A stretch of 12,544 nucleotides of DNA, from positions 1-12,544 of the forward strand of contig CANSDD010000047.1 in the NCBI GenBank assembly GCA_947645535.1. Direction: 5' to 3'. The notes beneath the pieces are model-generated. The model was not told the origin of the DNA. It was given only the letters and a program-made list of their open reading frames with translations, and made no database searches. Below, in pieces: positions 1-7,075 of the stretch. Positions within the stretch are counted from its first letter, which is position 1. Every line of letters starts with the position of its first letter. Position numbers and translations under genes: made by a program. This DNA is from an uncultured Mycoplasmatota bacterium. GTDB lineage: Bacteria; Bacillota_I; Bacilli_A; RF39; UBA660.

Positions 1-19
1 AGCCTTATAGGCGTCAGAG

Positions 20-43
20 AAAAACCCCCAGTTTTACTGGGGG
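20..43 (-). terminator. Intrinsic terminator of the PASTA-protein gene
   Basis: CCCCCAGT (25-32) and ACTGGGGG (36-43) form a perfect 8-bp GC-rich stem with a TTT loop. On the minus strand the stem is followed directly by five T residues (complement of 20-24), the standard rho-independent layout. It lies just past the stop codon of the minus-strand gene ending at 52, so it terminates that gene. Confidence 0.9.
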
Positions 44-51
44 ATATTTAC

Positions 52-2076
52 TTATTCTACAATGTATATTGTATAAGTATTACATGATTTTATTACAGTT
101 CCATTATTTGTTGGGGAATCTGGATGTATCAATCCTGAGTTGAGTGAATTATGAGCTTTAGCAACAATATTGAATGTGGCACCAGGATAATTTGTACTTA
201 ATTTAGATTGTAAACTAGAAATTGTTTTACCTGAATTTCCGATACTAAGCCAGCTTTCTTGAATAATTAAATTTCCTAGATTTTTTTCAGTACAAGTTGG
301 GGCAGGGGGATCTGGATTAACAGTAGGTGGATTTGTGGTAGAAGAACCATTATTACCTTGATTACTACTATTTCCACCGCTATTATTTGTTTTTTTCCCA
401 TTACTAATTGTTAATACAACATTAGTACCAGCAATCACCTTAGAACCAGCATTCATACTTTGGTTAAATACATTTCCTTTTGTGTTAGAACTATAAACAT
501 AAGATAGTTTACAAGTAATTCCTAAATTAGAACAAGTTTGTTTTGCTTTATCAGCACTCATGCCAATGAAATTTGGAATTTCTATAGAACTACCTAATGA
601 AACTACAACAGTAATTTCATCCCCAGTATTGATAATATCTCCTGGTTTTAGAGATACACTAATAAATTTTCCTTTTTCAATAGTATCACTAAATTCTTCA
701 TTTTCAGTTAAAGTTATTTTATGCTCAGCTGCAAAATTACGAAGTGCAACAATATCACCATCTGTATAAGAGAACATTTTAAGAGAACCTTTTGATGTTA
801 CAATATAAATTCTATCGTTTTCTTCTAAAATATCTCCTTCTTTTACACTAACTCTAATAACACTACCTGCTTTAATATCGTTATTATATTCACTTTCATA
901 GACAATTGTAATCTTATTCTTTATTGCCCATTCTGTAATTTCATCTAATGACATTTTTGTAAAATCGGGAGCCGTAATTTTTGGTCCTTTAGAAATAATA
1001 ATTTTCACAGTTGTTTCCAACTGGACAATTAATGTATCAGCTTCAGGAGTAGTAGAAATTACTTTTCCCGCTTCTGTTGTATCACTAAATTCATATTCTA
1101 TTTCATACTTTATCCCATTTCTTTTAAGCCATAAAATAGCATCAAATTCTTCCATGTCTTTTAACTCTTTTAAATTAACTGGTTCTAAATCTTCTTCTCT
1201 TCCTAAAGAAAATTTTAAAATTAATTCTTCGTTTCTTCTCATTTCACCACTTTTACTTTGTTCAAATTCAATATCTCGTTCAGTTACTTCATTAAACTCA
1301 AAATCAATTTGTACATTATTTAATTTGGCCTCTTTAATTTTAGCCACTACATCATCTACATTCCAACCAATCATATTTGGAATATTTACAATTGATTCGT
1401 AATTTGGACCATTAGAAACAATTACTTCAATTTTCTTAACTCCTTTTAATAATGTATTTGCTGGAACATCTTGACTAATGATATGATCTGATTCAATTAA
1501 ATCACTATATTCATATGTTTGCTCTAATGTAATATTATTATTACTAGCCCATTTTATTACCTCGTTGATACTTATATTACTAAAGTCACCAATTGTAGTA
1601 AGAGTAGGGAGTTTCAATATTCCTGAACTAACAGAGAATTGAAATAATCCATACAAGCTAATTAACAAAACATTAAATGTTTGAAATCCTTTTTGTATAT
1701 TTTTCTTTTGAATAAATCCTGTTAAAACTAAAAATATATTTATGACAAACAAAATCGCACTATTGATAATTAAATAAGGTTGATTTACTTGATCTGTAGC
1801 TTTAACAATATTATAGATAAAGTAAGTTAAAGTAATCACTAAAGATGCAAATGCAATAATTGTAAATGGAATATTATTTTTCTTTGGAGTAGTATCTTTT
1901 ACTTTTTTGATTTCTTTTAAAACTTCCTCTTTCTTGGCATCTTTTTCTTGCTTTGAAACTTCCTTCTTTTTTGAATTTTCCTTTTTAATCACCTTGATTT
2001 TTTGAGTTGCTTCTTCATCTTCTTTTAAAGCACTTAATAGGTCTAATTTCTCTTTTAATTTATCATTCTTATCCAT
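52..2076 (-). CDS. Membrane-anchored protein with six PASTA-like repeats, no kinase domain
   Basis: A 674-residue protein. Residues 1-67 are charged and lysine-rich (cytoplasmic). Three hydrophobic segments follow, about 69-92, 100-122 and 133-153. Residues ~154-560 then hold six PASTA-like repeats of 60-70 residues (about 154-223, 231-292, 299-364, 368-430, 434-495, 498-560), most ending in S-x-G, with P-x-F/M-x-G-M and S-D-T-x-E-x-G-x-V/F-I motifs. A Ser/Asn/Gly/Pro linker (561-594) leads to an 80-residue tail starting at C595 with a second Cys at 665, a possible disulfide outside the membrane. PASTA repeats in known families bind peptidoglycan or muropeptides, usually attached to a Ser/Thr kinase or a penicillin-binding protein. 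Neither is present here. The start is fixed by AGGTGA just upstream (2082-2087). Inference: a cell-wall-sensing or wall-binding anchor protein. The C-terminal domain is not recognised. Confidence 0.85.
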   Translation of the reverse strand: MDKNDKLKEKLDLLSALKEDEEATQKIKVIKKENSKKKEVSKQEKDAKKEEVLKEIKKVKDTTPKKNNIPFTIIAFASLVITLTYFIYNIVKATDQVNQPYLIINSAILFVINIFLVLTGFIQKKNIQKGFQTFNVLLISLYGLFQFSVSSGILKLPTLTTIGDFSNISINEVIKWASNNNITLEQTYEYSDLIESDHIISQDVPANTLLKGVKKIEVIVSNGPNYESIVNIPNMIGWNVDDVVAKIKEAKLNNVQIDFEFNEVTERDIEFEQSKSGEMRRNEELILKFSLGREEDLEPVNLKELKDMEEFDAILWLKRNGIKYEIEYEFSDTTEAGKVISTTPEADTLIVQLETTVKIIISKGPKITAPDFTKMSLDEITEWAIKNKITIVYESEYNNDIKAGSVIRVSVKEGDILEENDRIYIVTSKGSLKMFSYTDGDIVALRNFAAEHKITLTENEEFSDTIEKGKFISVSLKPGDIINTGDEITVVVSLGSSIEIPNFIGMSADKAKQTCSNLGITCKLSYVYSSNTKGNVFNQSMNAGSKVIAGTNVVLTISNGKKTNNSGGNSSNQGNNGSSTTNPPTVNPDPPAPTCTEKNLGNLIIQESWLSIGNSGKTISSLQSKLSTNYPGATFNIVAKAHNSLNSGLIHPDSPTNNGTVIKSCNTYTIYIVE

Positions 2077-2094
2077 CTATTATCACCTATTATC

Positions 2095-2123
2095 ATTATA
2101 TCGTATTTTATGGATTATTGGAA
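2095..2123 (-). promoter_or_regulatory. Candidate promoter for the PASTA-protein gene
   Basis: On the minus strand TTCCAA (2123-2118), a 17-nt spacer and a perfect TATAAT (2100-2095) lie upstream of the start at 2076. The -35 is poor (3 of 6) and the predicted transcript start falls very near the ribosome binding site, so an upstream alternative (TTGTCA, N15, TATATT on the same strand) is also possible. Confidence 0.4.
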
Positions 2124-2141
2124 TATAAAATATAAGCAATT

Positions 2142-2169
2142 TTGACAAACAAATGTCAGATAATAGAAT
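2142..2169 (+). promoter_or_regulatory. Upstream promoter of the tagA operon
   Basis: A perfect TTGACA (2142-2147), a 16-nt spacer and TAGAAT (2164-2169) lie about 100 nt before tagA. It could work with the nearer extended -10 promoter as a tandem pair. Confidence 0.55.
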
Positions 2170-2229
2170 TTAATTTGAAAAAGAAAGTGTTCAGTTTCAG
2201 AAAAATAATTTACTAAATACGATTAGCCA

Positions 2230-2238
2230 TGATATAAT
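2230..2238 (+). promoter_or_regulatory. Extended -10 promoter of the tagA operon
   Basis: TGATATAAT (TG-n-TATAAT) forms a textbook extended -10. A weak TTTACT (2209-2214) stands 18 nt upstream. The predicted start near 2245 leaves a short leader with GAGGTGA (2260-2266) ahead of the ATG. The identical nonamer occurs before folD and before the DUF3800 gene. Confidence 0.65.
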
Positions 2239-2270
2239 AGAATTAAGAAAATGATGTATGAGGTGACGAT

Positions 2271-2996
2271 ATGAATCGTTTTTTTAAAAAAATGTATCAA
2301 AAAAAATTTGCTGATTTTATATCATTAATAGAAGAAAATATAGAAAAGAATAAGAAAATGTTTATTGTAACTGCTAATCCAGAAACATTTATGATTGCAG
2401 ATGAAAATGCTGATTTTTCACAAATTATTTTAGATAATGAAACAACAATTGTTCCAGATGGTGTTGGTATTGTAAAAGCAGCAAACATGTTAGGTTATTG
2501 TGTAAAGGAGCGAATAACTGGTATTGATATTGCATGGGAATTACTTCGCATAGGAAATGAAAAGAAAAAAAGTATTTATTTATTTGGAGCCACAAAAGAA
2601 GTAATAGAAAAATTAGAAAAAAAAATAAAAGATGAATATCCTAATATAAATTTACTTGGTAGTAGTGATGGCTATGTAGATAATAAAGATAATATTATGA
2701 ATGAAATTGTAAAAAAGGAACCAGATATTGTTATGGTGGCTCTTGGAATTCCGAATCAAGAAATATTAATTTATAAATATTTAAAGCAATTTAAAAAAGG
2801 TATATTTATTGGAGTAGGTGGTTCATTTGATGTGATGAGTGGAAGTAAAAAAAGGGCACCTAAAATATTTCAAAAAATGAATATAGAGTGGTTATATCGT
2901 ATTATAAGAGAACCCAAAAGAATGAAACGATTTTATAATAGTAATATAAAATTTATTTTTAAAGTTAAAAAAATGATAAAAGGAGAAATAAAATGA
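2271..2996 (+). CDS. tagA: WecG/TagA/CpsF-family (GT26) ManNAc transferase
   Basis: A 241-residue protein, full length for the family. TagA transfers N-acetylmannosamine from UDP-ManNAc to undecaprenyl-PP-GlcNAc at the inner face of the membrane, completing the linkage unit for wall teichoic acids; WecG does the same with a ManNAcA donor. Visible signatures are T-A-N-P-E (34-38), P-D-G-V-G (62-66, with D63 at the position of the family's proposed catalytic Asp), G-I-P-N-Q-E (159-164), V-G-G-S-F-D (182-187) and the C-terminal R-A-P with E-W-L-Y-R and E-P-x-R (195-217). The start follows GAGGTGA by 4 nt. Its stop overlaps the next start as ATGA, so it is translationally coupled to mnaA, which makes its sugar donor. 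That neighbour favours a ManNAc substrate. The final polymer cannot be told from the window. Confidence 0.93.
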   Translation: MNRFFKKMYQKKFADFISLIEENIEKNKKMFIVTANPETFMIADENADFSQIILDNETTIVPDGVGIVKAANMLGYCVKERITGIDIAWELLRIGNEKKKSIYLFGATKEVIEKLEKKIKDEYPNINLLGSSDGYVDNKDNIMNEIVKKEPDIVMVALGIPNQEILIYKYLKQFKKGIFIGVGGSFDVMSGSKKRAPKIFQKMNIEWLYRIIREPKRMKRFYNSNIKFIFKVKKMIKGEIK

Positions 2997-4102
2997 TAAA
3001 AGTAATGACAATTTTTGGAACAAGACCAGAAGCAATTAAAATGGCACCTCTCATTAAAGAATTAAAAACAAGAAGAGAAATAGAAACCATTGTATGTGTA
3101 ACAGCACAACATAGAGAAATGTTAGATCAAGTATTAACAGCATTTGATATAAACCCAGATTATGATTTAAATATTATGAAAGAAGGGCAAACCCTTGGAG
3201 AAATAACAACTAGAGCTTTAACAGGTGTCGAAAAAGTAATCAAGGAAGTAAAACCAGATATTGTACTTGTTCATGGTGATACAACCACTACATTTGCTGG
3301 AGCTCTAGCGGCATTTTACAATCAAACAAAAGTAGGGCATGTAGAAGCTGGCCTTAGAACCTATGATAAATATTCTCCATATCCAGAAGAGATGAATAGA
3401 CAAATGGTTGGAAATATTGCTGATTATCATTTTGCACCAACGGTAGTAAGTGCAACGAATCTATTAAAAGAAGGAAAAAGTGAAGAAAATATTTTTGTAA
3501 CTGGAAATACGGCAATAGATGCACTGCAAACAACAGTAAAAGAAAATTATTACCATAAAATATTTGATTGGATAAATGATAGCAAAATGATTTTATTAAC
3601 TGCTCATAGAAGGGAAAACCTAGGAGAACCAATGAGGCATATCTTTAAAGCAGTAAAAAGAATTGTAGATGAATTTCAAGATGTGAAAGTAGTATATCCA
3701 ATTCATATGAACCCAAGAGTGAGAAAAATTGCAAGTGAAGTATTAAAGGATACAGACAGAATAAAAATAATAGAGCCTTTAGAAGTAGTAGATTTTCATA
3801 ACTTTATTAACAAATCTTATTTAATACTTACTGATAGTGGTGGAATTCAAGAAGAAGCTCCTGCTCTAGGAAAACCAGTACTTGTACTTAGAAGTGCAAC
3901 AGAAAGACCAGAAGGAGTAGAAGCAGGAACACTAAAATTAGTTGGAACTGATGAAAAAATGATTTATGAAGAAACTAAAAAATTATTGACAGATAAAAAA
4001 GAATATGAAAGCATGAGTGAAGCAAATAATCCATATGGTGATGGAGAGGCTAGCAAACGTATTGTAAATGCCATTATTGGTAAATTAAATAAAAGGAGAT
4101 AG
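2993..4102 (+). CDS. mnaA: UDP-N-acetylglucosamine 2-epimerase (non-hydrolysing)
   Basis: A 369-residue cytosolic enzyme that interconverts UDP-GlcNAc and UDP-ManNAc. Family signatures run along the chain: G-T-R-P-E-A-I-K near the N-terminus, T-A-Q-H-R-E-M-L-D, V-H-G-D-T-T-T, G-H-V-E-A-G-L-R-T followed by P-x-P-E-E-x-N-R, V-T-G-N-T-x-I-D, T-A-H-R-R-E-N, P-x-H-x-N-P-x-V-R, and D-S-G-G-I-Q-E-E-A-P ending in R-x-x-T-E-R-P-E-G. The length is normal and all catalytic motifs look intact. AGGAG (2981-2985) lies inside the end of tagA. It is the middle gene of the operon and supplies the donor for TagA. It is also called wecB in enterobacteria. Confidence 0.97.
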   Translation: MIKVMTIFGTRPEAIKMAPLIKELKTRREIETIVCVTAQHREMLDQVLTAFDINPDYDLNIMKEGQTLGEITTRALTGVEKVIKEVKPDIVLVHGDTTTTFAGALAAFYNQTKVGHVEAGLRTYDKYSPYPEEMNRQMVGNIADYHFAPTVVSATNLLKEGKSEENIFVTGNTAIDALQTTVKENYYHKIFDWINDSKMILLTAHRRENLGEPMRHIFKAVKRIVDEFQDVKVVYPIHMNPRVRKIASEVLKDTDRIKIIEPLEVVDFHNFINKSYLILTDSGGIQEEAPALGKPVLVLRSATERPEGVEAGTLKLVGTDEKMIYEETKKLLTDKKEYESMSEANNPYGDGEASKRIVNAIIGKLNKRR

Positions 4103-4103
4103 T

Positions 4104-5084
4104 ATGAAAATAGTAGCATATGATTTTGATGGAACCATCTATGATGGAGATTCCTCAGTAGATTTTTATAAATTTTGTTTTAAAAAGAAAAAAAGTATTT
4201 CTAAATATTGGATAAAAATGTTATGGTATTTTAGTCTTTATATTTTGGGTATTAAAACAAAAACAGAAATGAAAGAAGTATTATTTTGTTTTTTACAAGA
4301 TTTTGATGATATAGATAAATTATTAGAAGAATTTTGGAATATTCATTATTCTAAAATAAAAAAATGGTATTTAGAAAAAAAACATACAAATGATGTCATT
4401 ATATCAGCATCTCCAGAATTTTTATTAGAAATACCATGTGAAAAATTAAAAGTAAAAGATTTAATTGCTTCAAAGGTAGATAAAAAAAATGGAAAATTTT
4501 TAAAAGAGAATTGTTATGGAAAAGCAAAAGTAAAAAGAATGGAAGAAAAATATCCAAAGATAATAGTAGAAGAGATGTATACTGATAGTATATCTGATTT
4601 TCCTATGATTGAACGATCTAAAAAAGGATTTATGGTCAAAAAAAATAAAATAATATCTTATAGTGATTATAAAGAAACAAAAATAGAAAAAATAAAGCAT
4701 ACTTTTTTTACACCTAAATTTATTCGCTTTGTCTTTGTGGGGTGCTTGAATACCTTTAATGGAGTGTTGTTTTCCTTTTTATATTCTTTGTTTATTAAAA
4801 ATCCAACTGTAGCTTTTATTGTAGGATATATTACTAGTTTAACAATTTCTTATTTATTGAATAGTTATATTACATTTCATGATAAAAATTTGACATTAGA
4901 AAAATTTATTAAATTTTGTATTTCATATATTCCAAATTTTATCATTCAACTTATTTGTGTGTTTATTATTATTGATATTCTACACTTATATAAACTAATC
5001 GCTTACATACTAGCAGCTATTATTGGAATACCAATTACATATTTAGCTTTATTACTATTTCCATTTAAAGAAAAAAAAGAGTAA
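4104..5084 (+). CDS. Fusion of HAD-IB-like phosphatase and GtrA-like membrane domain
   Basis: A 326-residue two-domain protein starting 1 nt after mnaA stops, with AAGGAG inside the mnaA end. Residues 1-190 are HAD-like: motif I D-F-D-G-T (7-11, D7 nucleophile and D9), motif II S101 in I-S-A-S, motif III K140 in G-K-A-K, and motif IV T-D-S-I-S-D (160-165, D161 and D165). All four motifs are present, so the domain should be an active phosphatase. Residues ~203-322 match the GtrA fold: K-F-I-R-F-V-F-V-G-C-x-N-T (205-217), then four hydrophobic helices, with N-S-Y-I-T-F after helix 2. GtrA proteins are linked to moving polyprenyl-phosphate sugars across the membrane. Inference: the protein dephosphorylates or flips a polyprenyl-linked intermediate of the TagA/MnaA pathway. 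The substrate is unknown. A short hydrophobic stretch (~36-50) lies in the HAD cap. Confidence 0.85.
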   Translation: MKIVAYDFDGTIYDGDSSVDFYKFCFKKKKSISKYWIKMLWYFSLYILGIKTKTEMKEVLFCFLQDFDDIDKLLEEFWNIHYSKIKKWYLEKKHTNDVIISASPEFLLEIPCEKLKVKDLIASKVDKKNGKFLKENCYGKAKVKRMEEKYPKIIVEEMYTDSISDFPMIERSKKGFMVKKNKIISYSDYKETKIEKIKHTFFTPKFIRFVFVGCLNTFNGVLFSFLYSLFIKNPTVAFIVGYITSLTISYLLNSYITFHDKNLTLEKFIKFCISYIPNFIIQLICVFIIIDILHLYKLIAYILAAIIGIPITYLALLLFPFKEKKE

Positions 5085-5126
5085 TTTTGGAGAAAAAAAA
5101 GCATATATTATACTGATTTCAGCAAT

Positions 5127-5155
5127 TTGACAAAAGCTAAAAAATTTGTTAAAAT
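5127..5155 (+). promoter_or_regulatory. Strong promoter of the OLE RNA
   Basis: A perfect TTGACA (5127-5132), an ideal 17-nt spacer and TAAAAT (5150-5155) precede the structured region, predicting a transcript start near 5162. This is one of the best promoter matches in the window and lies well past the preceding gene, so the RNA need not depend on readthrough. Confidence 0.75.
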
Positions 5156-5161
5156 GTTAAA

Positions 5162-5760
5162 TGTAAATTGAAATGGCACATTATTCTAGTCAATTTCGTT
5201 TATTATGAAGGTGGCCCTAAAAAGTCACTAAAGAGCATATCTGTGAAACTTCTTGTGCTTGCTTCTTACGCCCAGTTTGGGGTGAGTGCTGGGAGGTATG
5301 GATGTCTGGGCGACTGTAATGGCATACAGAAAAAACCGACCCACCATCTGGGAGACCTAAACTTGTTATTTCCCTATACACGAAAGTTGATGGAGAAGTG
5401 ACGACTTAGGATTAAACCTACTATGTGATGATAAGTTACGAGTAGTGTAGCTTGTCCTGAGTGAATATTCGGGGATTATTGATCGATTTAAATTTGAATG
5501 GCCAAACAAATTTAATGATAATGCGATATGAAACGGTATTTGCAAAAAGGAACTAATAATAAAGTGAAGTTGTCGAGGAAATCTCCTAGAGTGTCTATTT
5601 ATATAGGATTGCAGTGCGTACTCAGTGGCAATCAAGTCATATATTCGGTGACGATATATTTACTTCTGTAATGGGGAACCCCTCGTCTGGTAACGGAAGA
5701 GTTTGAAGTAAGGGAAATCCTACTTGACCTTAAGACGTAAAGTTTACTATATAAATAGCC
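5162..5760 (+). ncRNA. OLE RNA (ornate large extremophilic RNA), about 600 nt
   Basis: About 600 nt without a credible gene, clearly richer in G and C than its surroundings, between a strong promoter and the oapA gene. Perfect helices visible by eye: 5165-5171 with 5190-5196; 5269-5275 (CGCCCAG) with 5306-5312; a hairpin 5314-5318 with 5325-5329; 5488-5496 with 5507-5515 (9 bp); and 5595-5606 (CTATTTATATAG) with 5747-5758 (12 bp), which closes a 3' domain. Eight T residues (5762-5769) follow the last helix and may mark the 3' end. OLE RNAs are about 600 nt and typically sit next to the gene of their membrane partner OapA. In Bacillus halodurans the complex sits at the membrane and affects tolerance of ethanol, cold and magnesium. 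The call rests on length, structure and the oapA neighbour, not on a covariance-model search. Both ends are approximate. Confidence 0.82.
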
Positions 5761-5789
5761 ATTTTTTTTGTATATTTTAGAGGTGTTTA

Positions 5790-6368
5790 ATGGGAAAAGT
5801 GGAAGAATTAAAACATAATAAGAAATTAAAGAAAGACAAGAAATTGATAGATTATAAATGGATTATCAAAATATCGGTAATAGCCTTTTCTTTATCTATT
5901 ATATTCTCATTATTGTCAGAAACAGTAATGCCAAAAGTGAATATATGGATAGGAATCATTATTTTAATTTTGTTTATTGGAATTGGTATTTTATTTGATA
6001 TGGTAGGCGTAGCAGTAACAGCTGCAGAAGAATCCCCCTTTCATTCTATGGCATCAAGAAAAGTAAGAGGCGCCAAAGTAGCAGTAAAATTTAAAAAGAA
6101 TGCTGCACAAGTATCTTCCTTTTGTAATGATGTAATTGGAGATATATGTGGAATTGTATCTGGTTCAACAGGGGCTATTTTATCTGTTACCATATCTTCT
6201 TCTATGCATATTGATGCATTACTTGTGAGTTTAATTATAACTGCTTTTATTGCGTCATTAACAATTGGTGGGAAAGCAATTGGAAAAGGTTTTGCGGTTA
6301 GTAAAAGTAATATTATTTTATATGAATTTTCTAAAGTAGTATCATGGTTTTATAATCCTAAGAAATAA
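5790..6368 (+). CDS. oapA: OLE-associated membrane protein OapA
   Basis: A 192-residue membrane protein. A basic N-terminus (1-22, many Lys) precedes hydrophobic segments at about 24-45, 51-78, 119-137 and 141-160. The loop at ~80-118 is conserved-looking and basic (R90, K91, R93, K96, K100, K102, K103), suitable for RNA contact, and ends with N-D-V-I-G-D, giving the D114-x-x-x-D118 pattern reported for OapA. The size (~21 kDa), topology and motif agree with the known OLE partner. AGAGGTG (5779-5785) sets the start, about 30 nt after the RNA's last helix. The protein is expected to tether the OLE RNA to the membrane. Other OLE partners such as OapB are not in this window. A remote DUF21-like transporter relationship is an alternative if the RNA were not OLE. 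Confidence 0.85.
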   Translation: MGKVEELKHNKKLKKDKKLIDYKWIIKISVIAFSLSIIFSLLSETVMPKVNIWIGIIILILFIGIGILFDMVGVAVTAAEESPFHSMASRKVRGAKVAVKFKKNAAQVSSFCNDVIGDICGIVSGSTGAILSVTISSSMHIDALLVSLIITAFIASLTIGGKAIGKGFAVSKSNIILYEFSKVVSWFYNPKK

Positions 6369-6380
6369 TTTTTTAGGATT
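6354..6380 (+). other. Stem-loop over the oapA stop codon
   Basis: AATCCTAA (6354-6361) and TTAGGATT (6373-6380) form a perfect 8-bp stem with an 11-nt loop that holds the stop codon. There is no T-run after it, so it is a poor intrinsic terminator. It may protect the transcript's 3' end. Confidence 0.45.
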
Positions 6381-6392
6381 TCACAATCATTG

Positions 6393-6411
6393 ATTCTATA
6401 TAGAATATAAT
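6393..6411 (+). promoter_or_regulatory. Palindrome abutting a -10 box before the nucleotidyltransferase gene
   Basis: ATTCTATATAGAAT (6393-6406) is a perfect 14-bp palindrome. It overlaps by one base a TATAAT at 6406-6411, about 28 nt before the next start codon. No good -35 is seen at normal spacing (TTCACA is 20 nt away). A repressor or activator site over this promoter is possible. Confidence 0.4.
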
Positions 6412-6438
6412 AAATTCGATTTTCAGCGGGTGATTTAA

Positions 6439-6963
6439 ATGAATATAAATTTGAAATATAATGAATGCATAGATGAATTTACATTGGATCTTAGTTTACA
6501 AGGAAGATTGAAAAAATATATCAATCATCATTTTTATCCAGCTTATACAATTTCTTCATTGGCACCCATTTATTTAGTTGGTGGAGCTATTAGAGATTTA
6601 GTATATGCTAGAAAGCCGAAAGATATGGATTTTGTTGTTTTAGGAAAAGAGCAACTTGATTGGGTATTAAGAGTTTTAAAAGCTTATAATATAAATTATG
6701 ATTTAAATAGATTTGGAGGCTATAAATTTGTTTATGGAAATACTAAAATAGATTTATGGTTATCAGAAGATTTATTTTCTTCCATGCAATATAATGTTGA
6801 TGGATTGTATTTCGACTTAAGAACAAATTCATTATTATCTTTCACATTTGACGATTTCAATATGAATGGTTTAAGGATAATTAATTCAGAAAATAATATA
6901 GAAAAAGGTAGAGAAAAAAAATTATTAGAATTTGAAAGAAACTATCGCACGAAAAAAGACTAA
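6439..6963 (+). CDS. Standalone CCA-enzyme/poly(A)-polymerase-like nucleotidyltransferase head
   Basis: A 174-residue protein. It has the class II nucleotidyltransferase signature G48-G49-A-I-R52-D53 followed by D62-x-D64-F-V-V and a third candidate acidic residue at D105 in I-D-L-W. These are the elements that bind metal and NTP in tRNA CCA-adding enzymes and bacterial poly(A) polymerases. Those enzymes run to about 400 residues with neck, body and tail domains that grip the RNA. Here only the head is present and the chain ends in a charged tail. The catalytic residues are intact, so it may be an active transferase with another partner or substrate. The start is preceded by a weak GGGTGA. 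It lies 70 nt after oapA, in the same direction, probably with its own promoter. Substrate unknown. Confidence 0.72.
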   Translation: MNINLKYNECIDEFTLDLSLQGRLKKYINHHFYPAYTISSLAPIYLVGGAIRDLVYARKPKDMDFVVLGKEQLDWVLRVLKAYNINYDLNRFGGYKFVYGNTKIDLWLSEDLFSSMQYNVDGLYFDLRTNSLLSFTFDDFNMNGLRIINSENNIEKGREKKLLEFERNYRTKKD

Positions 6964-6979
6964 TGACGACATTTTTTAG

Positions 6980-7008
6980 TTGACTTCAAGTACAGAAAAA
7001 ATTATAAT
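6980..7008 (+). promoter_or_regulatory. Promoter of the rubrerythrin gene
   Basis: TTGACT (6980-6985), an ideal 17-nt spacer and a perfect TATAAT (7003-7008) form a strong promoter, predicting a start near 7015. TTATAAT at 7002-7008 resembles one half of a PerR box, but the other half is poor. Confidence 0.75.
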
Positions 7009-7019
7009 ATTGTTTAGGG

Positions 7020-7051
7020 ATAGTATTATAGTTTTTAATATTTGATACTAT
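7020..7051 (+). promoter_or_regulatory. Inverted repeat in the rubrerythrin leader
   Basis: ATAGTAT (7020-7026) and ATACTAT (7045-7051) are perfect inverted copies just after the predicted transcript start, and the second arm runs into a T-run. It could be an operator or a weak attenuator hairpin. It is AT-only except for one pair. Confidence 0.3.
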
Positions 7052-7075
7052 TTTTATTAGAAAGAAGGAATAAAA

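Noticed and set aside
5168..5401. Plus-strand open frame of 77 codons within the structured RNA
   Set aside because: No ribosome binding site, odd composition for this genome, and it overlaps the strong helices of the OLE RNA.
5366..5635. Minus-strand open frame of 89 codons within the structured RNA
   Set aside because: Antisense to the OLE RNA, no promoter or ribosome binding site, no recognisable domain.
7002..7016. PerR box at the rubrerythrin promoter
   Set aside because: Only the left half TTATAAT matches; the right half agrees at about three of seven positions.
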